NCBI RefSeq assembly: GCF_903994045.1
Contig: NZ_CAJEWD010000003.1
Coordinates: 62,001 to 126,000 of the forward strand
Reading direction: 5' to 3'
DNA: 64,000 bases
Origin: Jeotgalicoccus meleagridis
GTDB lineage: Bacteria > Bacillota > Bacilli > Staphylococcales > Salinicoccaceae
The translations under genes and the position numbers were made by a program. A model generated the notes under the pieces. It worked only from the letters and a program-made list of their open reading frames with translations. It ran no database searches and was not told the DNA's origin. Positions 19,961 through 29,039 of the stretch are shown here, one piece after another (the stretch's first letter is position 1; each line of letters starts with the position of its first letter).

Positions 19961-21298
19961 TTAATACTGATCGAGATACTGTTCAAGTTCCCAATCTGAT
20001 ACATTTGCTCGGTATTGGTCCCATTCTACCATCTTATGCTCGTAGAAGGCTTTATATATATGGTCTCCTAGCGCTTCTTTAACCAACTTGTCATCGCGCA
20101 TTGCTTTTAGCGCATTATACAAAGTGGAAGGTAAATCTTCTACGCCTCTTTCAAGACGTTCTTCACGATTTAATTCATATAAGTTAAGATCAATTGGATC
20201 TTGTAAACTCAACTTATTCTTAATGCCATCCAGACCTGCCTTTAAAATTACAGCAAGCGCCAGATAAGGATTCGCTGATGGATCGACAGAACGTACTTCT
20301 ACTCTAGTAGATAAACCACGAGAAGAAGGGATTCTCATCAATGGTGAACGATTACGCTTACTCCAAGCAACATAACTTGGTGCTTCATAACCCGGTACTA
20401 GTCTTTTATAAGAGTTAACAAGTGGGTTAGTCACAGCAGTAAAGTTTCTAACGTGTTTTAAAACACCTGCCATAAAGTATTTCATATCTTCGCTCAAACC
20501 ATCTTCTGCAGACTCATCAAAGAATGCATTTTCTTTCCCTTTAAATAGTGAAACATTGAAGTGCATGCCATTACCGTTAATTCCAAAGAGTGGCTTAGGC
20601 ATGAAAGTCGCGTGTAGATTATGTTTTCTTGCAACAGTTTTAACAACTAGTTTAAAGGTTTGAATATTATCACAAGCTTCAACAGCGTTGGCATATTTAA
20701 AATCAATCTCGTGCTGCCCTTCTGCTACTTCATGGTGAGAAGCTTCGATATCAAAACCCATATCCTCAAGTTCAATTACAATATCTCTCCGGCAATTTTC
20801 ACCTGAATCAGTTGGTGCTAAATCAAAATAACCACCTTGATCATTCAATTCAGTAGTTGGCTTGCCACGTTCATCTAGCTTAAATAAAAAGAACTCAGGT
20901 TCTGGCCCAAGATTAAATGATGTATAACCCATTTCTTCCATTTCTTTAAGTACCATTTTTAAATTAGTACGCGGATCACCTTCGAATGGGGTATGATCAA
21001 TTTTATAAACATCACAAATTAATCGAGCTACCTTATCGCCTCTTGATGTTGTCCAAGGGAAAATCGTCCAAGTACTCAAATCTGGCACAAGATACATATC
21101 AGATTCTTGAATCCGTGTGAAGCCTTCAATAGATGAACCGTCAAACATCATTTGGCCGTCTAGGGCTTTATCGATTTGACTGAAAGGAACTTCTACATTC
21201 TTAATGGTACCCAAGATATCGGAAAACTGTAAACGTATAAATCTGACGTTTTCTTCCTTAGCAATGCTGATAATTTTCTCTCTGGTCAAACTTTCCAT
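19961..21298 (-). CDS. glnA: Glutamine synthetase type I
   Basis: Makes glutamine from glutamate, ammonia and ATP. The 445-residue length and lack of the adenylylation loop indicate the GSI-alpha form that is feedback inhibited rather than adenylylated. Signatures: [10 protein letters not shown] (about 50), [11 protein letters not shown] (about 255), and [20 protein letters not shown]. In Bacillus and Staphylococcus glnA is normally preceded by the repressor gene glnR; here the upstream neighbour is an SNF transporter with its own terminator, and glnR is absent. A TATAAT at 21379-21384 (minus) may be its own promoter. Confidence 0.96.
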   Translation of the reverse strand: MESLTREKIISIAKEENVRFIRLQFSDILGTIKNVEVPFSQIDKALDGQMMFDGSSIEGFTRIQESDMYLVPDLSTWTIFPWTTSRGDKVARLICDVYKIDHTPFEGDPRTNLKMVLKEMEEMGYTSFNLGPEPEFFLFKLDERGKPTTELNDQGGYFDLAPTDSGENCRRDIVIELEDMGFDIEASHHEVAEGQHEIDFKYANAVEACDNIQTFKLVVKTVARKHNLHATFMPKPLFGINGNGMHFNVSLFKGKENAFFDESAEDGLSEDMKYFMAGVLKHVRNFTAVTNPLVNSYKRLVPGYEAPSYVAWSKRNRSPLMRIPSSRGLSTRVEVRSVDPSANPYLALAVILKAGLDGIKNKLSLQDPIDLNLYELNREERLERGVEDLPSTLYNALKAMRDDKLVKEALGDHIYKAFYEHKMVEWDQYRANVSDWELEQYLDQY

Positions 21299-21393
21299 AA
21301 CTCACATCCTAAATTAAATTGAGGGATACCCCCCGAAAACTCATGTTGAAATGTTACCACAAAGGCTTTACCACCGCAATTATAAATAAAAAT

Positions 21394-21420
21394 AAAAGTG
21401 GGGCCTAAAACCCCACTTTT
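21394..21420 (-). terminator. Terminator after the SNF transporter gene
   Basis: A perfect 10-bp stem (AAAAGTGGGG/CCCCACTTTT) with a 7-base loop that includes the last two bases of the gene; on the minus strand it runs into TTTTATTTTTATT. Confidence 0.85.
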
Positions 21421-22765
21421 AAAAGAAATTAATAATATTAGCGATGAAGATAAATAGAATAATCACTGGTAGAACGTACTTCAAGAGGAACATCCAAACA
21501 CGATAAGCAAAGTAATACTTAGAGTCTGTCGTAACATTTAACTGGTGCATAATCTCTTTTTTATCCATAATATATCCAACGAATATTGAAGAGAACAGAG
21601 CACCGACTGGTAATAGTATATTCGAGACTAAAAAGTCTGCATTATCAAAGACTGTACCTGCAAAGAATTGAACATCGTTCAGGACACCTTCAGACAGCGC
21701 GGATGGAACACCAATAATAAAAACAATCAAAGCATAGATATATGTTACTTTTTTTCTATTTTTTTGATTACCTTTGACTGTGTTTGAAACGTTAATTTCA
21801 ATCATAGAGAAAGAAGAAGTCAGTGTAGCAAATAAAAAGGCTACTAAAAACATCAGATAAAAAATAATTCCAAATGGAATTGCTTTGAAAATTTCTGGTA
21901 AGACAATAAATACTAAGCCTGGCCCTTCTACGCTTTCCATGTTAAATGACGCAATTGCTGGGAAAATAGCCAAACCTACCATAACTGATACTGCAATGTT
22001 CATCAAGACAATATAAGATGCAGACTGAGTTAAATTTTCATCCCCTTTTAAATAAGATGAATAAGTAATCATCTGTGTGATACCAACACTTAAAGCAAAG
22101 AAGGATTGTCCTAAAGCAAACATAATACCTTCAGCATTCAACTCAGAAAAATCAGGTGTTAAGAAATATTTGACACCTTCAAACGCATCAGGTAAAGTCA
22201 GTGAACGAATGATAATAAAAATAAATAAAATAAACAGTAGTGGCATCATAATCTTCGATGCACGCTCTAATCCATTTTGAATCCCTTGGGCAACTACAAA
22301 AGCGGTAATAAAAATAAATATACCTTGGCCTAGAATTGCAAATAATGGATTACTAATGACTTCCCCTAAAAGTACTGAGTAGTCAGCGACTTCGTATAGA
22401 TTGAATAAATCTAAGAGTGCAATGACAAGGTAGATGAGTATCCAACCGCCAATGACACTGTAAAAAGATAAGAGGACCATAGTTCCAAAATGACCCAACC
22501 AACCAAATACCCTTAAGCTTTTCTTACCACTTAAGTATTCAAATCCATCTATAGCATTTCTACCCGCAGCTCGGCCGATAACAAACTCACTGATTAAAAG
22601 CGGTAGACCAATTAAAATAGTAAATATAAGGAATATAAATAAGAATGCCCCACCGCCGTGCTCTGCAGTCATGTATGGGAAGCGCCATACTGCACCAAGA
22701 CCAATTGCAGATCCTGCAGCTGCAAGCACAAAGCCGAGTTTCGAGTTCCAATTATTCTCAGACAA
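21419..22765 (-). CDS. Sodium-dependent transporter, SNF (NSS) family
   Basis: A 448-residue LeuT-fold carrier with about 11-12 helices. The family signature GLGAVWRFPYMTAEHGGGAFL (fragment visible near residue 22-42) holds the Na+ and substrate contacts. Prokaryotic members carry amino acids such as Trp, Tyr or Leu; the substrate here is unknown. I choose a TTG start at 22765 (LSENNWNSKLGF) with GAGGT six bases upstream; the open frame continues to 22807 without a better site. Confidence 0.85.
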   Translation of the reverse strand: MSENNWNSKLGFVLAAAGSAIGLGAVWRFPYMTAEHGGGAFLFIFLIFTILIGLPLLISEFVIGRAAGRNAIDGFEYLSGKKSLRVFGWLGHFGTMVLLSFYSVIGGWILIYLVIALLDLFNLYEVADYSVLLGEVISNPLFAILGQGIFIFITAFVVAQGIQNGLERASKIMMPLLFILFIFIIIRSLTLPDAFEGVKYFLTPDFSELNAEGIMFALGQSFFALSVGITQMITYSSYLKGDENLTQSASYIVLMNIAVSVMVGLAIFPAIASFNMESVEGPGLVFIVLPEIFKAIPFGIIFYLMFLVAFLFATLTSSFSMIEINVSNTVKGNQKNRKKVTYIYALIVFIIGVPSALSEGVLNDVQFFAGTVFDNADFLVSNILLPVGALFSSIFVGYIMDKKEIMHQLNVTTDSKYYFAYRVWMFLLKYVLPVIILFIFIANIINFF

Positions 22766-22833
22766 ATTATTACCTCTTTTCAATCTATAATGTTGGTATT
22801 TTAACACATTAAAGCACCAATGAACATAGAAAA

Positions 22834-22857
22834 ACCGGAAGAGATGACTCTTCCGGT
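22834..22857 (-). terminator. Terminator after the FdhF/YdeP gene
   Basis: A perfect 10-bp stem (ACCGGAAGAG/CTCTTCCGGT) with a 4-base loop, followed on the minus strand by TTTTTC. Confidence 0.85.
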
Positions 22858-22876
22858 TATCTTTAAGTCTTATTTC

Positions 22877-25234
22877 TTAGTTTGGATTATCTTCTAATTC
22901 TGGAACTGATTTTTCTAAATACTGACGGTCTTTATTGGCATTAAAGTGGTCAGCTTTTTCCATTTTAACATCTGTTACATAGTCAGGCATTTCAACAAAG
23001 CTTTCGTAGATACCTTTCTCGACTAGGAAGTTCCCTTCAGGGAAGTGGACACCAAGGTTGCCATCCTTGATATCTGCATACTTAACAAATCCTTGGAAAA
23101 CACCATTCTTATTATAGAGAACAACCGCTTCACCATCTTCTAAACCTTCTTTACGAGCATCATTTTCACTTACTAATACATCGTAACGGTTCATATGGTT
23201 AAAGGCATCTTGATCGCCATAAATCATAGCGTTAAACTGTTTCCCACGTCTCATTAAGAGCTTGAATTCCCCAGCTTTCTTATTGTTGTCTGGAATATCC
23301 ATGGTAATTAGATTTCCTCTACCATCTGGTGTCGGGCAGACCCCGCCTTCACATAGCCAAGCACCACCATACTGATAAACATCTCCAGCTTTTTTCAGAT
23401 GCTGTACACCATCATACTGAGGGTTACCTTTAGCAATTTCATCTCTAATTTGTTGACCTGATTGGAAATCAATTAGGTGAGAATCTTCTGGTTTCACGCG
23501 TTTTGCAAGATCGACATAGATTTGCCACTCACTTCTAGCTTCAGCAATTCTATTGCGGTTACCTTCAATCTCAGGTGAGAAGTAAATCATGCGTTCTGTA
23601 GAAGTTGAAAGTCCTCCACCATCTTGTTCATAACGTGTTTTAGCTGGTAACACGACCACTGTTTCTTTTGCATCTAATAAAGTAGATGTGTTTAAGATAA
23701 TATCTTGGTGAACACGGATATCTAAGTTTTCTAAAGCTTTACTTACGAAGTTTGGATCTGGCATTGTTTCTAAGAAGTTACCACCAGACATATAGTAAAG
23801 TTTTAGTTTCTTCTCATTATCTTCAGGTAACATAGCATTCTCTATAGTTACTCCGACTGTATCCCCAGGGAATTTTGGTAAGTCAAAGCCCCATAAATCT
23901 TCAATGCGTTTACGGTTTTCATCATCGTAGTCGCCGCCTGGTAGTGAGAACGGGTCAGCACCCATTTCTCCGGAACCTTGTACTGAAGAGTGACCTCTTA
24001 GTGGCATTAGACCATTATATTTTCTACCTAACCAGCCACGTAATAAAGCAAGGTTACATACTTGTGAAATATTGTCTGTAGCATGTTTGTGCATAGTAAG
24101 TCCTAATGCCCAAACCATGACACCATTTTTAGACTTAGCTAAGATATTTGATAGTTCAATAATACGTTCTTTTGAAATACCAGATGATGCAACGATTTCA
24201 TCCCAGCTTTGTGCTTGGACGTTCGCTTTTAAATCTTCGTAGTTATTAACATGCTCTTTAACGAATTCATGATTAATCGCAGAACCTGGTCTTTCTGCTT
24301 CAAGATCAAACCAGTGCTTCATGACACCGTGCATTAACGCAATGTCTCCACCGATATTTACTTCAAAGAAGTCGTCAGCAATTTCCGTACCAAATAGTGC
24401 TGATTCAACAACTGATGGTACCCAGTAGTTTTCCATAGCTGGCTCTCTGTATGGGTTAATAACAATGATTTTAGTTCCGCGTTTTTTAGCTTCCATCATG
24501 TATTTAGTTGATACAGGTGATGCGTTTGAAGCCACACTTCCCCAGAATACTAAGACATCAGTACCTAACCAGTCTTGATAGTTACACGTTGATGCCCCTA
24601 CACCAACTGAACGTTTCATAGCTGATTTACTCGGTGAGTGACAAATACGTGATGCGTTATCTATATGGTTTGTTTCTAAGTAACGTGCAGTTTTCGCAGC
24701 AACATAATAAGATTCATTCGTGATTCCACGGCTCGTTAAGTAAAACGCATACTGTTGTGGATCTAATTCTCTCATCTTATCTGCAATTGTATCCATTGCC
24801 TCATCCCAAGAAACTCTTAGGAATTTACGATCACCTTTACGACGAATCATTGGATAAGGAATACGACCTAATTCACGTAATTCCGTACTGTTCATTTTGC
24901 GTAACTCATCTATATCTTGATGTAAAATTTCTGGCTTAATAGGTGGTGCAGTGTTTAGACGTAAGACATTAAAACGTGTCGTACACATGTGTGGCCCATT
25001 AAGAGTCTGGTCTTGTAGACCTGATACACCTAAGGCACAACCGTCACACACACCTTTTAAGATGATGTTTTTAGCGTAATTTAAATTATCCCTGTTCTTC
25101 CACACAATTTTTGCAGTATCTCTCATGTGATGCGGTTTCACTTTTGTTAAACCGAATGGAACAGGACTGACCCATAGTTTAGGATCCCATCTTTTTGTTT
25201 TGTTTATAGGACCCGGGTGAAGAGTTTTCCCCAT
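22877..25234 (-). CDS. FdhF/YdeP-family molybdopterin oxidoreductase
   Basis: A 785-residue bis-MGD enzyme of the family that includes E. coli YdeP and formate dehydrogenase-like proteins. Residues 63-84 hold CDGC and a third Cys (C84); the segment IDNASRICHSPSKSAM places C198 where formate dehydrogenases have the Mo-ligand Cys or Sec. The C-terminal dinucleotide-binding domain starts near 655 (FKLLMRRGKQFNAMIYGD). The true substrate of this family is uncertain; YdeP has been linked to acid resistance. Divergent from fdhD, whose product supplies sulfur to such cofactors. Confidence 0.85.
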   Translation of the reverse strand: MGKTLHPGPINKTKRWDPKLWVSPVPFGLTKVKPHHMRDTAKIVWKNRDNLNYAKNIILKGVCDGCALGVSGLQDQTLNGPHMCTTRFNVLRLNTAPPIKPEILHQDIDELRKMNSTELRELGRIPYPMIRRKGDRKFLRVSWDEAMDTIADKMRELDPQQYAFYLTSRGITNESYYVAAKTARYLETNHIDNASRICHSPSKSAMKRSVGVGASTCNYQDWLGTDVLVFWGSVASNASPVSTKYMMEAKKRGTKIIVINPYREPAMENYWVPSVVESALFGTEIADDFFEVNIGGDIALMHGVMKHWFDLEAERPGSAINHEFVKEHVNNYEDLKANVQAQSWDEIVASSGISKERIIELSNILAKSKNGVMVWALGLTMHKHATDNISQVCNLALLRGWLGRKYNGLMPLRGHSSVQGSGEMGADPFSLPGGDYDDENRKRIEDLWGFDLPKFPGDTVGVTIENAMLPEDNEKKLKLYYMSGGNFLETMPDPNFVSKALENLDIRVHQDIILNTSTLLDAKETVVVLPAKTRYEQDGGGLSTSTERMIYFSPEIEGNRNRIAEARSEWQIYVDLAKRVKPEDSHLIDFQSGQQIRDEIAKGNPQYDGVQHLKKAGDVYQYGGAWLCEGGVCPTPDGRGNLITMDIPDNNKKAGEFKLLMRRGKQFNAMIYGDQDAFNHMNRYDVLVSENDARKEGLEDGEAVVLYNKNGVFQGFVKYADIKDGNLGVHFPEGNFLVEKGIYESFVEMPDYVTDVKMEKADHFNANKDRQYLEKSVPELEDNPN

Positions 25235-25517
25235 GATTACACTCCCTCTACATTGTAATAATTCTATTGTACACTAGTTTCTGACTTCTCTCAGAATTTG
25301 AGCTCATTTTTCATTTTCGGCTTTCTTATCTCAAACCTTCTTAAAATTGAATCAGTATGGATAAAAAGAAAAGCGCTGCCAATGTTGTCATATATACTAG
25401 TGTCATTAAGAGCATGGCTCTTGGGCTCTCAGTTTATTAAATTGAATTTTCCCTCTAAATGTGATTATATTAAGAAAAGTAAGCCTTTACAATACATTTC
25501 TTAGGAGCATGAAATTT
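25235..25517. other. Divergent spacer between the FdhF/YdeP gene and fdhD
   Basis: A 283-base AT-rich spacer. I find no riboswitch, tRNA or repeat in it. A reading frame of 68 codons on the plus strand (25298-25504) has no ribosome binding site and no family features, so I treat it as chance. Promoters for both genes should lie here but none is strong enough to name. Confidence 0.5.
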
Positions 25518-26315
25518 ATGGAAATCATCACCAAAAATAAAATCACTCGCTTCGTGGATGGTGAATTCAATGAAGTAGAAGATACAATCGCCGAGGAATT
25601 TCCTCTGACCATCTACTTAAATGATGTAGAATTTGCTACCCTAGTGTGTTCTCCAGATGATTTAGAAGAGCTAGTTATCGGATTCTTAGCTTCAGAAGGT
25701 GCGCTTCGCTCCTTTAAAGAAATTGAATCTATGAACATAGACGAAAGAGGTGGCTTTTGCCACGTTAAGGTATCCAGAGAACTGCCTGAGAATTTCGGGG
25801 ACTTTTCTAAACGTGTACTTGGTTCTTGTTGTGGTAAAAGTCGTCAGTTTTATTTCCAAGCCGATGTGGAAACATCGAAGTTTTCTTTATCTGATACCAA
25901 AGTGACACCAGCACAGTGCATCAGTTTAATGAAAGAGATGCAAAATGCTAGTACGATCTTTAAAGATACTGGTGGTATCCACAACGCTAGTATTGCCTCT
26001 CCTGACGGAACAATTATTCATAAAGGTGACATTGGCCGTCATAATGCGCTTGATAAGTTGTACGGTCACTGTTTACAAAACAATATTTCTGTTAAGGATA
26101 AAATCATCGTGTTTAGTGGACGAATTTCTTCAGAAGTTCTAACTAAAGCATCTAAAATTGGTGTTGGTATCGTCTTAAGTAAATCTGCACCTACGGATTT
26201 AGCAATTAAACTTGCTCATGATTTAAACATTACTGCTGTTGGTTTTATCAGAGGTAGCTCTTTTAATATCTATAGTCATCCTTGGCGCATTACTGGTGCT
26301 GAGGAATCAGAGTAA
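25518..26315 (+). CDS. fdhD: Formate dehydrogenase accessory sulfurtransferase FdhD
   Basis: FdhD moves sulfur from a cysteine desulfurase to the bis-MGD cofactor before insertion into formate dehydrogenase-like enzymes. The 265-residue product has the sulfur-carrying cysteines as a Cys-Cys pair (GSCCGKS, C104-C105) rather than the CxxC of E. coli, and the conserved DIGRHNALDKLYG and FSGRISSEVLTKA. The start at 25518 is ten bases after AGGAG; an ATG at 25509 is only one base from it. Confidence 0.92.
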   Translation: MEIITKNKITRFVDGEFNEVEDTIAEEFPLTIYLNDVEFATLVCSPDDLEELVIGFLASEGALRSFKEIESMNIDERGGFCHVKVSRELPENFGDFSKRVLGSCCGKSRQFYFQADVETSKFSLSDTKVTPAQCISLMKEMQNASTIFKDTGGIHNASIASPDGTIIHKGDIGRHNALDKLYGHCLQNNISVKDKIIVFSGRISSEVLTKASKIGVGIVLSKSAPTDLAIKLAHDLNITAVGFIRGSSFNIYSHPWRITGAEESE

Positions 26316-26322
26316 TTATAAA

Positions 26323-26363
26323 AAAAGGTGCGCTCTCTCAAATAGTGAGATAAGCGCACCTTT
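26323..26363. terminator. Bidirectional terminator between fdhD and sagB
   Basis: Stem GGTGCGCT/AGCGCACC with an inner CTCA/TGAG pairing, flanked by A-rich left and T-rich right sides, so it works for both convergent genes. Confidence 0.85.
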
Positions 26364-27138
26364 ATTTATAGTAGTCTTTATCTAAAGTCCCATGTTCTAA
26401 TGAGAGAGAATGATAGTGAGTTTCTATAAGACGAGCAATTTTTTCTGGCCATGCGATATCTGTCGCATATAGATGAACGCCTGGGTTTTCAGGATTCCAT
26501 CTCATCCTATATAAGGTATTTTGCCCACGCCCAATATAATTATTATGAAGGAATTCTGCTCCGCCTAATATTGCTTGCTCTGGGCTTGCCCAACCAGCTT
26601 GTTGAGCATAGCTCGTACCTTCTGAAACTGCAGCATGGTCAAAAGCGCCGATTCCAAAAAAGTTATAATAAGACTGACCATCGACTTGAATGCCTGAGGC
26701 GAGTTCTGATTGACCGTGTCCTGTTTCTAGCGACGCATGACTAATCAAGTACAGGGCATTAACCCCAATTTTATTTTCTGCATCGTAAAAGGCCTGTCCT
26801 TGTCCTTCTAAAATACCTTTCCCTTTCAGTTCTTGATTAAGTTCTTCAACCGATGCACCAGATGGTTCATCCAATCTCAAAAATTGAAAATCATTACTAT
26901 TATTTATATTCATAGCCGCTTCAATATCTTTATCACTGGCAGATTCAGTCGCTGTATTAGTCAGTTTTAAATCATCTGTATTATTCGATACCTGCATAGA
27001 AACTGCTTCTTTGAATGTGTACGAGGGAATCTCCTCCTCTTTAATTATACTAGTTTCCGACACAATAAAACTAAGGACAAATAATATCATGACAATGATT
27101 AATAGTATAAAGGGAATATTCTCTTTTATCTTGTCCAT
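26362..27138 (-). CDS. sagB: Membrane-anchored N-acetylglucosaminidase (GH73, SagB-like)
   Basis: A 258-residue protein with one N-terminal membrane anchor (about residues 9-27), a Ser/Thr/Asn-rich linker, and a GH73 glucosaminidase domain (about 90-250). The catalytic glutamate is in SHASLETGHGQSELASG; YNFFGIGAFD is also typical. SagB of S. aureus trims glycan strands after synthesis and works with SpdC. GGGAGG precedes the ATG. Its own promoter and an unusual hairpin in the leader lie just upstream. Confidence 0.8.
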   Translation of the reverse strand: MDKIKENIPFILLIIVMILFVLSFIVSETSIIKEEEIPSYTFKEAVSMQVSNNTDDLKLTNTATESASDKDIEAAMNINNSNDFQFLRLDEPSGASVEELNQELKGKGILEGQGQAFYDAENKIGVNALYLISHASLETGHGQSELASGIQVDGQSYYNFFGIGAFDHAAVSEGTSYAQQAGWASPEQAILGGAEFLHNNYIGRGQNTLYRMRWNPENPGVHLYATDIAWPEKIARLIETHYHSLSLEHGTLDKDYYK

Positions 27139-27156
27139 TTAGTCCTCCCAAAAAAC

Positions 27157-27184
27157 AAGTGAGACTGACTAGTCAGTCTCACTT
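27157..27184 (-). other. Perfect 28-bp palindrome between the 58-aa gene and sagB
   Basis: AAGTGAGACTGACT followed directly by its complement, with T-rich sequence after it on both strands. It could be the terminator of the small gene at 27216-27392, but if the promoter at 27196-27223 is used it lies at the very start of the sagB transcript and would act as an attenuator or stability element. Confidence 0.7.
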
Positions 27185-27195
27185 TCTTTTTTTAT

Positions 27196-27223
27196 ATTAT
27201 ATCGTTTACGTTAATTTAATCAA
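27196..27223 (-). promoter_or_regulatory. Predicted sagB promoter
   Basis: On the minus strand TTGATT (plus 27218-27223), a 16-base spacer and TATAAT (plus 27196-27201). The -35 box overlaps the end of the upstream small gene. Transcription would begin at about 27189. Confidence 0.6.
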
Positions 27224-27392
27224 AGAGTACCTTTTCCAGTTCTTTTAGATTTTTTTGGCTAACTGGATCAAGTGAATCTATAGTAATACGCTGTTCAAGT
27301 AAATCATGTGCCTGCTCAATTGGAATGCCGATCGCTTCACTAATTTGATATGCAGTTAAGTTGCCTTTTAAAATGTTTAAATCTGTCTCCAT
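27216..27392 (-). CDS. Small protein, possible helix-turn-helix, unknown function
   Basis: A 58-residue protein (METDLNILKGNLTAYQISEA at its start) with a central segment TAYQISEAIGIPIEQAHDLL that has the spacing of a helix-turn-helix (ISEAIG followed by a second helix). The start at 27392 has GGGTGAT upstream; the frame is open to 27425. A chromosomal small regulator is possible, but no family is recognised. Confidence 0.5.
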   Translation of the reverse strand: METDLNILKGNLTAYQISEAIGIPIEQAHDLLEQRITIDSLDPVSQKNLKELEKVLFD

Positions 27393-27591
27393 AATATCAC
27401 CCGTCTTTAAGAATATTCTTATCAAGAGCTAAACATGAACGCTACAAGTGTAGTTATGTCTATATGATTATTATGTTGCTCAAGACAAAATCACTGCTTT
27501 TAGTGAATTTATTTACTAAGTAGATTAATTAAACTACATTTACAGTTTGTTTTCAAGCACAGTCTTAGAATATTACAAAATGTTTACAAGT

Positions 27592-28905
27592 TTATAGTAT
27601 CATACCTGCAATAAAACCTGTAATAACTACTGGTATATTTAAGAATATAAAGGTCGGCACGCAAGTATCCCAAATGTGATCATGCTGACCGTCGACATTC
27701 AATCCAGCAGTAGGTCCAAGCGTTGAATCTGAAGCTGGGCTACCCGCATCTCCAAGCACACCTGCAGTACCGACAATAGCAATAATGGCTGACATTGATA
27801 ATCCAAGCTCTGCACCCATTGGTACAAAAATTGCTGCGATAATGGGTAAGGTGGCAAAAGATGAGCCAATACCCATAGTGACAACTAGTCCGACTAAAAG
27901 CATTCCCATGACAATAAATGCCTTATTATCTCCGAGTACATCCGTAATACTATTGACTAAAGGTAGGACATCTCCGGTTTCAGTAATTACACTCGCAAAA
28001 CCATTTGCAGCAAGCATGACCATTCCAATATAGGCCATGATTTTAATACCATTTACTAGTTCAACATCAAGATCCGACCATTTAAATCTAAAGGATAAGA
28101 AAAATATCATAATACCGCCTAGGGCACCGAAGATCATAGAATCAGTGAAGAACTGTACAGTAAAGGTCACGACAATCGCAACAAGTGCTGTGAGGATAGT
28201 AGATTTGCTCACTCTTACTGTGGAAGTGGCTAAGTCACTTTCTTTGTTTAAATATTTTCTTGGTTTTCTGAAGTAGAAAACTGCCAAGATTAGACCGACA
28301 ACAAAACCTAAGGCAGGAATAATCATATTTGGTGCAACGTCTTGAAAGTTAATTTCTACGCCTGCATTTTGGAAACTTGTCACAATCGTATTTTGGAAGA
28401 TTTGACCGTATCCGAAGGGTAGAACTGCATAAGTAAATGTCAGTCCAAAAGTAATCACTACAGCAATCAATCGTCTATCTAGCTCTAGTTCATTGAAGAG
28501 GCTGATCAGTGGTGGTACTAATATAGGAATAAAGGCAATATGTACAGGTATTAAGTTCTGACTCATCATAGAGATGATCAATAAAGTAATGATCAATGAT
28601 ACTTTCGCAAGTACTCTCGCTTTTTTTGTTTTGCTCGTTTTTAATAATTCAAGAATTTTATCGACCATGACATCTGTAATACCGCTATAAGCGATTAAGG
28701 CCGCAAATCCTCCAAGTAATGCATAAGAAAGGGCAATTTCTGCACCATTGACGATACCACCGGTAAACACCCCGATGACATCTGTTACACCCATGCCTGA
28801 GATAAGCCCACCAGCCAAGGCTCCAATAAAGAGAGCCAGGATAACGTTGAGCTTACAGAGGCTTAAGACTACCATTATTAAGATGGCAATTAATACTGAA
28901 TTCAT
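27592..28905 (-). CDS. Na+/H+ antiporter family protein (YuiF-like)
   Basis: A 437-residue membrane protein with about 11 helices from the NhaC-related Na_H_antiport_2 group; Bacillus YuiF is a close architectural match. The motif GTAGVLGDAGSPASDSTLGPTAGL (fragments near residue 385) is characteristic of this ion-transporter superfamily. Biochemically some members may carry amino acids instead. Start at 28905 has GGAGG upstream. No terminator hairpin is clear after it. Confidence 0.75.
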   Translation of the reverse strand: MNSVLIAILIMVVLSLCKLNVILALFIGALAGGLISGMGVTDVIGVFTGGIVNGAEIALSYALLGGFAALIAYSGITDVMVDKILELLKTSKTKKARVLAKVSLIITLLIISMMSQNLIPVHIAFIPILVPPLISLFNELELDRRLIAVVITFGLTFTYAVLPFGYGQIFQNTIVTSFQNAGVEINFQDVAPNMIIPALGFVVGLILAVFYFRKPRKYLNKESDLATSTVRVSKSTILTALVAIVVTFTVQFFTDSMIFGALGGIMIFFLSFRFKWSDLDVELVNGIKIMAYIGMVMLAANGFASVITETGDVLPLVNSITDVLGDNKAFIVMGMLLVGLVVTMGIGSSFATLPIIAAIFVPMGAELGLSMSAIIAIVGTAGVLGDAGSPASDSTLGPTAGLNVDGQHDHIWDTCVPTFIFLNIPVVITGFIAGMIL

Positions 28906-29039
28906 CTTTCTTTCCTCCATAAATCTTTGATTTAAAGTCATTATCATGTGTAATTTTTTGATAATTTCGATATTGACTAGTAAGCAATTTCACTGATAAG
29001 GTAAGTGTTACTAATTATTTTGAAATGGGTGTTGAAGCT

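Noticed and set aside
21299-21393. GlnR operator before glnA (TGTGGTAACATTTCAACA)
   Set aside because: The half-sites have the wrong bases and spacing (18 rather than 17 bp, and no TGTNA/TNACA pair).
25298-25504. 68-codon reading frame between the FdhF/YdeP gene and fdhD
   Set aside because: No ribosome binding site, ends only after the fdhD site, and no recognisable domain; chance open frame.
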